Assembly: GCA_004193285.1 (NCBI GenBank)
Contig: SECP01000026.1
Location: 46,159 to 110,158, forward strand
DNA: 64,000 bases
Source of the DNA: Myxococcales bacterium
Lineage (GTDB): Bacteria > Myxococcota_A > Polyangia > Polyangiales > Polyangiaceae
Direction: 5' to 3'
Positions 40,905 to 49,317 of this stretch are shown here, piece after piece. Both the position numbers and the translations under genes were made by a program. Under the pieces are notes generated by a model that ran no database searches, was not told the origin of the DNA, and was given only the letters and a program-made list of their open reading frames with translations. Numbering within the stretch: the first letter of the stretch is position 1; every line of letters begins with the position of its first letter.

Positions 40905-41582
40905 ATGTCCGAGCTGAGTTCCGAAGCGCGAGCGTTGGTGAGCGACGGCCGCAGCGCGCTTCGTCCCACGTCCGAAGACCGAGTGCGGATGGCCTCCCGG
41001 CTCGTGACCCAACTCGGCGCGGCCGCGCTCCTCGCCACGCGGCCCAGCTACGCGGCGCCCAAAGCGCCCTTCGCTTCCAAGTTGTCGTCATTCGTGGCGG
41101 CCCTGGGCCTCATCGGTGCCAGCGCGACGTATTCGCTCACCAGGCCCACCGAGAGCGCGGCAGGCACCCCCGGGGTAGCGCAGGCCGGGCAGGTGCAGGT
41201 GGCGCCGCCCACTCCCGCGAGCGCGCCATGTGTGGATCCCGAGGCGGCCGCCGTGCACCAGCCAATCCCCGCGGAAACACCGGTTCCGAGGGCTCGTAAG
41301 GAGTCGCGGGTTGATGGAGCGCTGGCCGAAGAAGTAGCTCTGCTTTCACGAGCTACCAGCCGTTTACGAGGTGGTGACGCCGCGGGAGCGCTCGAGCTCC
41401 TGGAGCAACACCGGCGTCAGTTCGGAGGCGGGGCGCTGCTCGAAGAACGACTCTCCGCGCGGGTTCAGGCGCTCTGTAGCCTGGGCCGTCGAAGCGAAGC
41501 GGAGAGTGACCTGGTCCGTTTGGCGGCCAGTGCTCCTCGCTCGCCGCACGTCACGCGCGCTCAGCGCGCCTGCGGCCTTTGA
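40905..41582 (+). CDS. Membrane protein next to ECF sigma, possible anti-sigma or tetratricopeptide-like partner
   Basis: The 225-residue protein has a cytosolic N-terminus (about 1-60), one transmembrane segment near 64-80 (LSSFVAALGLIGASATYSLT), a Pro-rich linker and a C-terminal helical repeat part (LLSRATSRLRGGDAAGALEL, LEERLSARVQALCSLGRRSE) that resembles TPR units. AAGGGG lies before the ATG, which follows the sigma stop after 1 base, so the two are an operon. A sigma-regulating role is inferred from position; the N-terminus lacks a recognisable zinc anti-sigma HxxxCxxC motif. Confidence 0.65.
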   Translation: MSELSSEARALVSDGRSALRPTSEDRVRMASRLVTQLGAAALLATRPSYAAPKAPFASKLSSFVAALGLIGASATYSLTRPTESAAGTPGVAQAGQVQVAPPTPASAPCVDPEAAAVHQPIPAETPVPRARKESRVDGALAEEVALLSRATSRLRGGDAAGALELLEQHRRQFGGGALLEERLSARVQALCSLGRRSEAESDLVRLAASAPRSPHVTRAQRACGL

Positions 41583-41751
41583 TCTGAACGGAAGCGATCT
41601 TTCTCGAGCGCGGCGTCCGTCGCGCCTGAGCTTTTCTAGCTCGTGGCGTGGCATCTCGAGCGCGTTTCCGTCTCCAAAAATGGGCTCGGGCCAGCCGCCG
41701 CCGGCGATGCTTTCACGATACGTTTTGGACCCGAGGTGACACCCTACGAGG

Positions 41752-42861
41752 GTGCCGAACCGTCTCGTCGTAGTCCGCGGCTTCCGAGCAGGTCGTCTGC
41801 TCGCCGACTTCCTGCGTCCTTCGCGCGCGCTCCTCGTGGTGGGCGCTTTGGTCGCTTGCTCCAGCAACGAGGGCGGCTTAGGCCCCCAAGGTGGAGGCGC
41901 GGCCGGAGCGAGCGGGAGCGCCAGTACCAGCGGCGCGGCCGGCACGGCTTCGGTAGCAGGCACGTCGCCCGGCGGCGCCACTTCGGGTGCGGCGGGCGGT
42001 GGCGGAGCTGCGGCGGCTGGCGCCTCCTCGACTGCGGGTACCGCGGGCGTGGCTGCCGGGGGCACCGCCGGCGCCTCCGGGCAAGGGGGTACGCAGGGAG
42101 GAGCCGCTGCCTCCGCTGGGCAAGGAGGCACCGCCGGGAGCGCTGGCCTCAGCGGCGGCGGCGCTGGCGGTGCGGGAGCCGGCGGCGGCCCGACGCGTGA
42201 GTTCGAGCCTTGCCCGAACGCCGGCGCGCCGTGCCTCATCTTGCCCTTCGGCGACTCGATCACCAACGGCGTTGGCTCGTCCGATCAAGCCGGCTATCGG
42301 TCGAAGTTGTTCGAGCTAATCGTCAAAGACGACCACAACGTCAAGTTCGTCGGCTCGCTCAGTGGCGGCCCCGCTCAGGTGGGCGGCGTCGCGTTTCCGA
42401 AGAACCACGAGGGGCACTCGGGGTGGACGATAGACTCCGGCTACGTGTCGTTCGGGGACGGGATCTCGACGCTCGTTCCCACCCCCGCGTTCCAAACCGT
42501 GCCGCACATCGTGCTCTTGATGATCGGCACCAACGACGTGAGCGCGACGAAGGGCACGGACACCATCGACGATCGGCTGGAGGTGCTGCTCACCAAGGTC
42601 ATCCAAGCCGCGCCGAACGCGCTGGTGATCGTGGCGCAGCTCACGCCCATCGGCTGGAACCCCGCCGCGAGGACGACGTACAACTCGCGCATCGCAGAGC
42701 TCGTCGCGGCGCGGGCGAAGCGAGGTGAGCACGTGGCGCTCGTGGACATGGGAAAGATGCCCAGCTCCGGCTTGGGCAGCGATAGCTTGCACCCGAACGA
42801 CGCAGGCTACGGTTTCATGGCCGGCGTTTGGTACGCGGCGGTGAAGGAGTACCTGAATTAG
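41752..42861 (+). CDS. SGNH/GDSL-family esterase, lipoprotein (CE3-like)
   Basis: The 369-residue protein has a lipobox (LVVGALVAC), a long Gly/Ala/Ser/Thr stalk (about 45-145) and an SGNH hydrolase domain: block I LPFGDSITNGVGSSDQAGYR with the nucleophile Ser, block III LLMIGTNDVSAT, and block V SLHPNDAGYGFM with the catalytic Asp/His. The GVGSSDQAGYRSKLF form is close to carbohydrate esterase family 3 acetylxylan esterases, so deacetylation of plant or microbial polysaccharide at the cell surface is likely. The start is GTG 41752. It is followed 13 bases later by the MopE-like gene. Confidence 0.82.
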   Translation: MPNRLVVVRGFRAGRLLADFLRPSRALLVVGALVACSSNEGGLGPQGGGAAGASGSASTSGAAGTASVAGTSPGGATSGAAGGGGAAAAGASSTAGTAGVAAGGTAGASGQGGTQGGAAASAGQGGTAGSAGLSGGGAGGAGAGGGPTREFEPCPNAGAPCLILPFGDSITNGVGSSDQAGYRSKLFELIVKDDHNVKFVGSLSGGPAQVGGVAFPKNHEGHSGWTIDSGYVSFGDGISTLVPTPAFQTVPHIVLLMIGTNDVSATKGTDTIDDRLEVLLTKVIQAAPNALVIVAQLTPIGWNPAARTTYNSRIAELVAARAKRGEHVALVDMGKMPSSGLGSDSLHPNDAGYGFMAGVWYAAVKEYLN

Positions 42862-42874
42862 TCAGGCCTCCTCG

Positions 42875-44191
42875 ATGCGAGCGGGCGCGTTCGTCTTGCG
42901 AGCCGCGACGCTCTGCGCGCTCGTGTCGATCACGAGCGGTGCAAGCGCGCGCTCGGGTGGGCTCGCCGCGCTCGGTTGTGACGGCTGCCACAGCGGTGGA
43001 AAGCCTGCCACCGTGACCCTGAGCGCGCAGCCGGCCAGCGCGGGGGTGGGGGAGCCGATCACGCTTACCATCACCGTTTCGCAGACCAACGGCGCGAGCG
43101 CTGGCTTCTACCTCACGACCGCGTTCGACAGCCCGGGCACGTTTCGCGCGGTGCAGTCCGGTACCGCGACTGACTCGGCGGGCGTGCTGCACACCGCGCC
43201 GCGCAGCGGGAGCGGAGGAGCCACCACCTTCGAGGTGCAGTGGACGGCAAGCGCGGCGACCGGCGCTTCATTCGATGTGTTCGCGCTCTCGGCCAACGGC
43301 GATAAAAGCAACCGCGGCGACGGCGCCGGAAGCGCCAGCCTTTCGCTGGTCGTCGGCTGCGCCGGTCAGCGCTACTACATCGACCAAGACGGCGACGGCT
43401 ACGGAAGCGACGACCCCGCCTTTCGCTCTCGCGAGGAGTGCAGCGCGCCCCTCGGCTACGCGGGCCGAGCGGGGGACTGCAACGACTTCCGCGCCGAGGT
43501 TCACCCGGGCGCGGCCGAGCTCTGCGACCTGCTGGACAACGACTGCAACCAGCAAGTCGACGACGACGTCGTTAGCCAGCTCTTTTGCCAGGACGACGAC
43601 GGGGACGGGCACGGCGTCCCCGGTCGCGCCACCAAGATGGACTGCAAACCAGTTGCCGGCTTCGGAGCATGCGATGGCGACTGCGACGACGGCGACGCGA
43701 ATTATCACCCCGGCGCGGAGGAGGTCTGCGATCTGCGGGACAACGACTGCGACGGCATGGTGGACGAAGACGTGCGAACGAGCTGCGGGCTCGGGCTTTG
43801 CGCGCGCCGCGCACGGGGCTGCAACGCGGCCGACTGCACGCCGGGCGAGCCGTTGGTCGAGACGTGCAACGGTTACGACGACGACTGCGACGGGATCGTG
43901 GACAATGGCGACTCGGCGTCGTTGTGCGGCGAGACGGGCGAGCGCTGCGTCACGGGTCGCTGCGAGGGCGGAGCGGGCGCGGGAGGCACGCCCGGCGCGA
44001 TTCCGACCGCCGGCGCCGGCTCGGGCGCGGGGCCACCTTCCGAAGCGGCGCCAGAGGGCAACTCGGCGTCGGGAGCAGGGTGCCAGGTGGCTGCCGGCCC
44101 GCGCGACGCTGGCTGCCTCTTCGGCGCGGCGCTGCTAGCGCTCGGGTCGCTCGCTCGGAGACGCCGCGTCAGCGCTCAGTACGCGAGGTAG
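42875..44191 (+). CDS. MopE-like metal-binding-repeat protein with CxxCH motif and MYXO-CTERM-type tail
   Basis: The 438-residue protein starts with a signal peptide, followed by a Reelin-like choice-of-anchor domain carrying C35-D-G-C38-H39, a heme-type CxxCH motif, and strands such as VTLSAQPASAGVGEPITLTI. From about residue 165 come Asp/Cys-rich repeats of the PF11617 MopE type (YYIDQDGDGYGSDD, DCNDFRAEVHPGAAELCDLL, DNDCDGMVDED), which bind calcium or other metals in related proteins. The C-terminus has a Gly/Ala stalk, Cys-containing GCQVAAGPRDAGC, a hydrophobic segment and RRRR, typical of the MYXO-CTERM surface-sorting signal. Its end overlaps the convergent gene by 16 bases. Confidence 0.8.
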   Translation: MRAGAFVLRAATLCALVSITSGASARSGGLAALGCDGCHSGGKPATVTLSAQPASAGVGEPITLTITVSQTNGASAGFYLTTAFDSPGTFRAVQSGTATDSAGVLHTAPRSGSGGATTFEVQWTASAATGASFDVFALSANGDKSNRGDGAGSASLSLVVGCAGQRYYIDQDGDGYGSDDPAFRSREECSAPLGYAGRAGDCNDFRAEVHPGAAELCDLLDNDCNQQVDDDVVSQLFCQDDDGDGHGVPGRATKMDCKPVAGFGACDGDCDDGDANYHPGAEEVCDLRDNDCDGMVDEDVRTSCGLGLCARRARGCNAADCTPGEPLVETCNGYDDDCDGIVDNGDSASLCGETGERCVTGRCEGGAGAGGTPGAIPTAGAGSGAGPPSEAAPEGNSASGAGCQVAAGPRDAGCLFGAALLALGSLARRRRVSAQYAR

Positions 44192-45375
44192 ACGGGGTCC
44201 GGGCCTCCGGCGTAAGTCGACGTGACCTCCGCCGCGCTGAGCGCTGCTCCGTAGACGCGGAACTCATGAAAGACGCCGCTGAGCTCGGGATCGCGATCCC
44301 ATTGACTGCGGCCGAGCCAAGCGTTGACCACGTGCAGGGCCGAGAGCGCGCCGAGCCATTCCCCTTCGCTCGCCTTCTTTCCGTTCACGTAGAGGACGAC
44401 CCGGTCCTCGTCGTCGTCCGCTACGACCACGACCTGCGAAAGCGAGGTCGGCAGCGCACCCGCTGCCTCCCAATGTTCTTCGCCCGAGACGCCATCGAGC
44501 GAGAAGCCGACCTGAGTTCGAGCCGAGGAGGCCTGGGGGCTGGCGAAGAAGTAGCTCCGCCCCGTTCCCGGCGAGCCCTCGACGTTGTTGGTCGTGTCGC
44601 CGAAATCGAAGATGCGCTGCTGCGCTTCGCCGGCGCCCCAGCTCAGCCACGCTTCGAAAGTAGCGTTTTTCAAGCCGCCGAGCAGGTCGTTCGGCAAATC
44701 CACGTAGCCTCCGTTCGTCCCACCGCCCAGCAGCACGACTCCTTTGCCATCGATCTTCGAGAGCTGCGCGCTGCGAACCACCCCGTGCCGCACGCCGATG
44801 CGATCCGTGACCGTCGTGCCGGTGCCCTCGAAGTCGTAGCGCGTGACGAGCTTGCCCTCGAGCGTCGCGCAGTCAGCCATCGTGGCGGTGGCGACGTCCG
44901 GCACACCGCAGCCACACTTGCCCGGCTTGAGCTTTTGGGGATCGCTCGGGCAGGCGTCCGGAGGCTGCCCGCCGGTGCCACCAGTGCCGCCGGTGCCGCC
45001 AGTGCCGCCGCTGCCACCGGCTCCGCCGCTGCCTCCGACGCCGCCGCCATGCCCGCTTTCGCCGGCGGCGCCGCCGTCTTCGTTCACGGCGCCATCCGAG
45101 CCTCCGGCGCCGGCGAGCGGGCTGCTCCCTGCGGCGTCCGTGCCTCCTCCCGCGACGCTCTGGCTGCCGCTCGTGCCGACTTGACCCGCCACGGCGCCGT
45201 TTCCTCCCGCTCCGCCTCCGCCGAGCTTGCCGGCTGAGCCTCCGTCAGCGCGTCCCTTGCCGTCCGGTACGTCGTAGACCGAGCAAGCGGCGACGAGCAC
45301 CAGCGAGGCGGCCGCGCCGGCGAGCCTCCTGCGGCGGCAGCGCTCGGCGTCCAGCGGGGAGGAGCGGCTGCGCAT
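44176..45375 (-). CDS. LamG-domain lipoprotein
   Basis: The 399-residue protein has a lipobox (LVLVAAC), a long Gly-rich stalk (about 45-140) and a ConA-like LamG/laminin-G domain: YDFEGTGTTVTDRIGVRHG, LPNDLLGGLKNATFEAWLSW, DDEDRVVLYVNGKKASEGEW, and a final LSAAEVTSTYAGG. These domains bind carbohydrate or protein on the cell surface; no enzyme motif is seen. The ATG at 45375 gives the signal peptide; the frame is open further upstream without a signal. It is divergent from the esterase gene at 45536. Confidence 0.78.
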   Translation of the reverse strand: MRSRSSPLDAERCRRRRLAGAAASLVLVAACSVYDVPDGKGRADGGSAGKLGGGGAGGNGAVAGQVGTSGSQSVAGGGTDAAGSSPLAGAGGSDGAVNEDGGAAGESGHGGGVGGSGGAGGSGGTGGTGGTGGTGGQPPDACPSDPQKLKPGKCGCGVPDVATATMADCATLEGKLVTRYDFEGTGTTVTDRIGVRHGVVRSAQLSKIDGKGVVLLGGGTNGGYVDLPNDLLGGLKNATFEAWLSWGAGEAQQRIFDFGDTTNNVEGSPGTGRSYFFASPQASSARTQVGFSLDGVSGEEHWEAAGALPTSLSQVVVVADDDEDRVVLYVNGKKASEGEWLGALSALHVVNAWLGRSQWDRDPELSGVFHEFRVYGAALSAAEVTSTYAGGPDPVYLAY

Positions 45376-45489
45376 CGGACAAGGCTGCCTCAAGGACCGG
45401 GCCGGGCGCGGAGGTGCGTGTTTTTTCCAACATCGCACCCAGCGCGTGCGACGGATTGGCCCCGCGCCTGCCACTGCTCCAAGCAAACC

Positions 45490-45535
45490 CGAGGAGTCGG
45501 CAGGTCGGCTCCTCGTTTGCATCGAGGAGCTCACG
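45490..45535 (+). promoter_or_regulatory. Leader with two mutually exclusive hairpins controlling the esterase ribosome binding site
   Basis: The Shine-Dalgarno GAGGAG (45524-45529) lies in the 3' arm of a perfect 7-bp hairpin, CTCCTCG (45509-45515) with CGAGGAG (45523-45529). CTCCTCG can instead pair with an upstream copy CGAGGAG (45490-45496); continuing inward gives an 11-bp stem (45490-45500 with 45505-45515, two G-T pairs) closed by the loop CAGG. If the longer upstream stem forms, the ribosome site is free; if not, it is sequestered. This is the layout of an anti-sequestor/sequestor switch. Confidence 0.6.
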
Positions 45536-46774
45536 ATGACCCGAAGCTCGTTTCTGGCGAGTCCGCTCGCGCTCACCCTTCTGCTCGCGGCGTCGCGGAG
45601 CTTTGCCGCCGATCCGGCCAATCTGCCCGTGCCCCCTCAGGGCTTCGACGCGCGGAGTCAGAGCATCCCCCACGGAAAAGTGGACGAGTCCGTCTCCTAT
45701 CCGACGCGGGAGCACGGAATGCAGAAGGTCACCGTCTACACTCCTCCGGGTTACGCGGCCGCTACGAAGTACCCGGTGCTGTACCTGCACCACGGCATAG
45801 GTGGCAACGAGGTGTCGTGGATCGGCAAGGGCAGCAACGAAGGCAATGCCGACAACATCATGGACTACCTGTATTCGAAGCAGCTCGCCAAGCCCATGAT
45901 CGTAGTGATGCCCGACGGGAACACGGACGGCGCGTCGGATGGCTTCGCGGCCCATGAGGACGTGCTGCTCCAAGATCTCATCCCCTGGGTGGAGAAGACC
46001 TACTCCGCGATCGCCGACGCCGACTCGCGCGCCATCTCCGGGCTATCGATGGGCGGAGGGCAGACCTTCAACTTCGGCTTCCCCCACACGGACGTCTTTC
46101 ACTACATCGGCCCGTACTCCGCGGCTCCCAATACCAAAAATCCCACGCAAAACATCATGAGCGTGGCGACCGTGAAGCAAAACGTGAAGGTCATCTTCAT
46201 CTCGTGCGGCAGCACGGATGGCCTGATCAACAACAGCCAAAAGTACGTCGACTTTCTGGAAGAAAATGGCGTGCCCCACGTCTGGCAGATCGAGCCGAAT
46301 CAAGGTCACACCAAGACGGTCTGGAACCGCAGCCTGTACAACTTCGCTCAGCGCATCTTCCTCGAGGAACCGAGCGGCGGTGGGGGCGGCGCCGGGGCCG
46401 GCGGCGCGGCGGGGCAGGGCGGAGCTGCTGGCTCGGCCGCTTCGGGCGCAGCAGGCACCAGCAGCACCGGCGGTGTAGCCGGGTCCGGGCAAGCAGGCAG
46501 CAGCAGCGCGAGCGGCGCGGGCCAAGCCGGCACCGGCAATGGCGGCAGCCAAGGCGGCTCCGTGAGCACGGCTGGCACCGCCGCAGGAGGCGCGGCAACC
46601 GGCGGCAGCCCACCGAGCGCTGCCGGGAGCTCCGCAAACCCCAACGCCAACGGCGCCGTACCCGGCGACGTGGACTCTGGTGGCTGCGATTGTCAGCTCG
46701 GGGCGGGCGGAACCGATTGGTCGCCGCTATCACTCCTGGGGTTACTCCTGCTTCGCCGCCGGCGCCGCGGTTGA
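45536..46774 (+). CDS. CE1-type esterase with C-terminal MYXO-CTERM tail
   Basis: The 412-residue protein has a Sec signal peptide (ALTLLLAASRSFAA) and an alpha/beta-hydrolase domain of the Esterase D / feruloyl-acetylxylan esterase type: YLHHGIGGNEVSW oxyanion region, ISGLSMGGGQTFNFG with the Ser nucleophile, GSTDGLINNSQ with the Asp, and NQGHTKTVWNRSL with the His. A Gly/Ser/Thr stalk (about 285-375) is followed by GGCDCQLGAGG, a short hydrophobic segment and RRRRR, a MYXO-CTERM-type surface tag. So this esterase is anchored from the C-terminus. ATG 45536 has GAGGAG upstream. Confidence 0.85.
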   Translation: MTRSSFLASPLALTLLLAASRSFAADPANLPVPPQGFDARSQSIPHGKVDESVSYPTREHGMQKVTVYTPPGYAAATKYPVLYLHHGIGGNEVSWIGKGSNEGNADNIMDYLYSKQLAKPMIVVMPDGNTDGASDGFAAHEDVLLQDLIPWVEKTYSAIADADSRAISGLSMGGGQTFNFGFPHTDVFHYIGPYSAAPNTKNPTQNIMSVATVKQNVKVIFISCGSTDGLINNSQKYVDFLEENGVPHVWQIEPNQGHTKTVWNRSLYNFAQRIFLEEPSGGGGGAGAGGAAGQGGAAGSAASGAAGTSSTGGVAGSGQAGSSSASGAGQAGTGNGGSQGGSVSTAGTAAGGAATGGSPPSAAGSSANPNANGAVPGDVDSGGCDCQLGAGGTDWSPLSLLGLLLLRRRRRG

Positions 46775-46790
46775 CGAGCGGCGCGATGCG

Positions 46791-47948
46791 CTAGTTCGCC
46801 AAGTCGAAAAACGAGAAGACGCGCGGAAGCACCAGCGGGACCATGGCAGCGTGGTCCGCTTGCACTTCCTCGTAGGTTACGAGAAAGCCCTGCCCCTGCA
46901 GCCAGTCGTGGAGCGCCCGGCTCCCCGCCACGGTCGCCGCGCCGAGCCCTTCTGTCACCAACAGCGGGGTTCCGCGCAGGTTTGGCCACGGGTAGCCGTG
47001 CTCCAGCACGAACGGCCCGGACATGGGGGCGAGCGCGGCAAAGTACGTGGAGTACTTGGCGCCGATGTACCAGGTGCCTCCACTGCCCATGGAGTGCCCG
47101 GTCAGAAAAACCTTCGACCGTGCAATCGGGTACTCCTGCAGCACGAGCTCCAGGACGTTGATCACGTCCTTCTCGCTGAGCTCCTGCTTCCGCTCGTCGG
47201 CGGGGGTGCGCTTGGCGAGGAGCTTTTCGGCCTCCGCCTCCTCGCCGAAAACGGCCGGTAGCCGCAGAAAAGTACCGTACGCGCCCTCGTAACCCAGTGG
47301 CGAGACCAGCACGTACCCGTGCTCTGCGGCTAGCCGCACCATCTGCTGGTCGTTCTGATCCAGGTACGAGCTCTCGTCGTTGTTCGCCCCGTGCAAGAAC
47401 ATGACGAGCGGCAACTCGGAAGTGCCGTCCCAGTCGCTGGGAACGCAGAGTCGGTACGGAATGTCGGCTTGCGCTTCCGCGAAGTGATAGGTCCGGTGCT
47501 GATCCCCCTTCGCGCGCCAGCTTGCGGCGCCAGGGTTTGCGAGCTCGCTCGCGAGGCGCCGAGACTCGAGCATCTGCGCGGCTGGCTCGAGCTGCGTCCC
47601 GAACGAGATGGGCTCGTAGGCAGCAGCCCCGCTAGCTCCTGCTGACGCGGCGCCGCTGGAGCCGCCTGCTCCGCTGCTGCCGCTTGCGCCGCCGCTCCCC
47701 GACTGATCGTCCGAATTCGAACCACCGATCGGCGCGGTCCCGGCAGCTCCACCGCTCACGCTGGCCCCCGCCTGAGGCGTGGACGGCGCTGCCGGCGATG
47801 CCCCTGACGCCGCGCCCCCCGCGGGTGGCGGCGCCGCTCCGCTCCCGCCGCCGCCATCGACAGCAGGCTCCCGGCCGCAGGCGATGGTGAGCAGGAGTCC
47901 AGCCGCGAGCTGCAGACGGTGCGCTGAAACGGGTCTGCAATTTTCCAT
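46791..47948 (-). CDS. Alpha/beta-hydrolase esterase, lipoprotein
   Basis: The 385-residue protein has a lipobox (AAGLLLTIAC), a Gly/Ser/Ala stalk (about 25-110) and an alpha/beta-hydrolase domain of the PHB-depolymerase/feruloyl esterase kind: VMFLHGANNDESSYLDQ, FLTGHSMGSGGTWYIGAKYS with the Ser nucleophile, LLVTEGLGAATVAGS and VQADHAAMVPLVLP with the likely His. Start ATG 47948 is preferred to a GTG 6 bases upstream. It converges on the CE1 esterase with 16 bases between stops. The substrate is unknown; in context an ester of cell-wall polysaccharide. Confidence 0.78.
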   Translation of the reverse strand: MENCRPVSAHRLQLAAGLLLTIACGREPAVDGGGGSGAAPPPAGGAASGASPAAPSTPQAGASVSGGAAGTAPIGGSNSDDQSGSGGASGSSGAGGSSGAASAGASGAAAYEPISFGTQLEPAAQMLESRRLASELANPGAASWRAKGDQHRTYHFAEAQADIPYRLCVPSDWDGTSELPLVMFLHGANNDESSYLDQNDQQMVRLAAEHGYVLVSPLGYEGAYGTFLRLPAVFGEEAEAEKLLAKRTPADERKQELSEKDVINVLELVLQEYPIARSKVFLTGHSMGSGGTWYIGAKYSTYFAALAPMSGPFVLEHGYPWPNLRGTPLLVTEGLGAATVAGSRALHDWLQGQGFLVTYEEVQADHAAMVPLVLPRVFSFFDLAN

Positions 47949-48156
47949 GGACACAGACTAGTGGGCACCGAGCGCGCAGCGGGGTTGCGTTGCTGAGCGC
48001 GCTCGAGTGCCCGCGTCGTTAGTGCGGGTTACGGCGAGAACTGGCTCGCGAAAGAGCGCAGGGAGCGCTTCGCGCCGGATCGCTCTCGCCCTTCTCATGA
48101 CGGATCGAGGCACGACGTGACACTGCATCGATCGGACGCGCCATCCCCTAAAATCC

Positions 48157-49272
48157 ATGAATCGCACTCCAATCAGTTTGCTCGTTTTGTTCGTCGCAGC
48201 CTGTTCGTCCGAGGTGGAGCCCGGCGGTCCGGCGGCGGGGGGAACGAGCTCCGGTGGGACCGGCGCCACCTCGGGGAGCGGCGGAAGCGCAGCCGTCTCC
48301 GGGAGCGGCGGTCAAGCAAGCGGCGGAGCCGGTGGTACGACGGCTGGGGGAGGCGGAACCGGTGGCTCTGCAGCGGGCACGGCAACCGGCGGTGGCGGCG
48401 CCGCTTCGGGTGGTCAGAGCACGGCTGGGTCCGGCGGAACGACCAGCGGCGGCAGCGGCGGGTCCGCAGGCGCGGGCGGCAGCGGCGGCGGCCGCATGGT
48501 GAAGCCCAGCGCGGGCTGCGCCAAGCAGAGCGCGACGGTCACCATCCCCAATTCACGCGTCGGCATTCCCATGGGCTACACCGGTAAAGATCCGGTGCCG
48601 GTCGTCATTGCCATTCACGCGGCTGGCAACGACAACAGCTCGATGGAGAACACCTTCAAGAGCAGCGACCTGGCCAAGAAGTACCTGATGGTGTACCCGA
48701 ACTCCACCTCGGCCACGACCGCGAACAAGACCGGCTGGAACATGCAAGCGGACAAGAACCGCTACTTGGAGATCCAGGCCGCCGTGCTGAGCCAGGCCTG
48801 CGTGGACGAAAACCGAGTCTATGCAACCGGGCATAGCTCCGGGGCCCAGTTCATCGTCGCGCTGCTGTGCAGCGGGGATGGCGCGTTCGACGCCGTCGCC
48901 CCTGTCGCCTCCTCCGTGGCTTGCCAAAAGTGGAAGAACGGCCCTGTCCCGGCCCTCATCATCCACGGCGTGCAGGACGAAGAGCGCACGAAGTACAACC
49001 TCAACGACGGCGACGGCAAGAAGGACCTCCAGCCGTACCTGACCTCGAACGAGTGCTCGATGATGACCACCCCCTTCGACCCGGAGCTGAGCCGCTGTTC
49101 GAACGTGAACGGCGTGAACGGCAAGCCGTTCGACGACGGGTGCGTCGAGTTTAGCGGCTGCAAAGCGGAGACGCGGTGGTGCAACCACAACGATCCGAAC
49201 TACGGCACCACGAACCACGGTATCCCGTGCTTCGGTGTCCGAGCCATCTACGACTTTTTCGAGTCGCTCTAG
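48157..49272 (+). CDS. CE1-like feruloyl/acetyl esterase (LpqC/PHB-depolymerase type), lipoprotein
   Basis: The 371-residue protein has a lipobox (LVLFVAAC), a Gly/Ser/Thr stalk (about 25-112) and an esterase domain of the polyhydroxybutyrate depolymerase / feruloyl esterase group: VVIAIHAAGNDNSSMENTF, YATGHSSGAQFIVALL with the nucleophile, PALIIHGVQDEERTKYNLN with the Asp region and TTNHGIPCFG with a likely His. Extra Cys pairs (CSMMTT, CSNVNG, CVEFSGC) suggest disulfides of a secreted enzyme. It is convergent with the oxidoreductase gene, with a strong bidirectional hairpin between. Confidence 0.8.
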   Translation: MNRTPISLLVLFVAACSSEVEPGGPAAGGTSSGGTGATSGSGGSAAVSGSGGQASGGAGGTTAGGGGTGGSAAGTATGGGGAASGGQSTAGSGGTTSGGSGGSAGAGGSGGGRMVKPSAGCAKQSATVTIPNSRVGIPMGYTGKDPVPVVIAIHAAGNDNSSMENTFKSSDLAKKYLMVYPNSTSATTANKTGWNMQADKNRYLEIQAAVLSQACVDENRVYATGHSSGAQFIVALLCSGDGAFDAVAPVASSVACQKWKNGPVPALIIHGVQDEERTKYNLNDGDGKKDLQPYLTSNECSMMTTPFDPELSRCSNVNGVNGKPFDDGCVEFSGCKAETRWCNHNDPNYGTTNHGIPCFGVRAIYDFFESL

Positions 49273-49285
49273 TCGCAGCGCGGAA

Positions 49286-49309
49286 GGGCCGGCGGCGCTT
49301 CGCCGGCCC
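49286..49309. terminator. Bidirectional terminator hairpin between convergent genes
   Basis: GGGCCGGCG (49286-49294) pairs perfectly with CGCCGGCCC (49301-49309) around GCGCTT. It lies 13 bases after one stop and 9 bases before the other. No T-run is present, but the stem is very stable. Confidence 0.55.
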
Positions 49310-49317
49310 CGCTGCCT

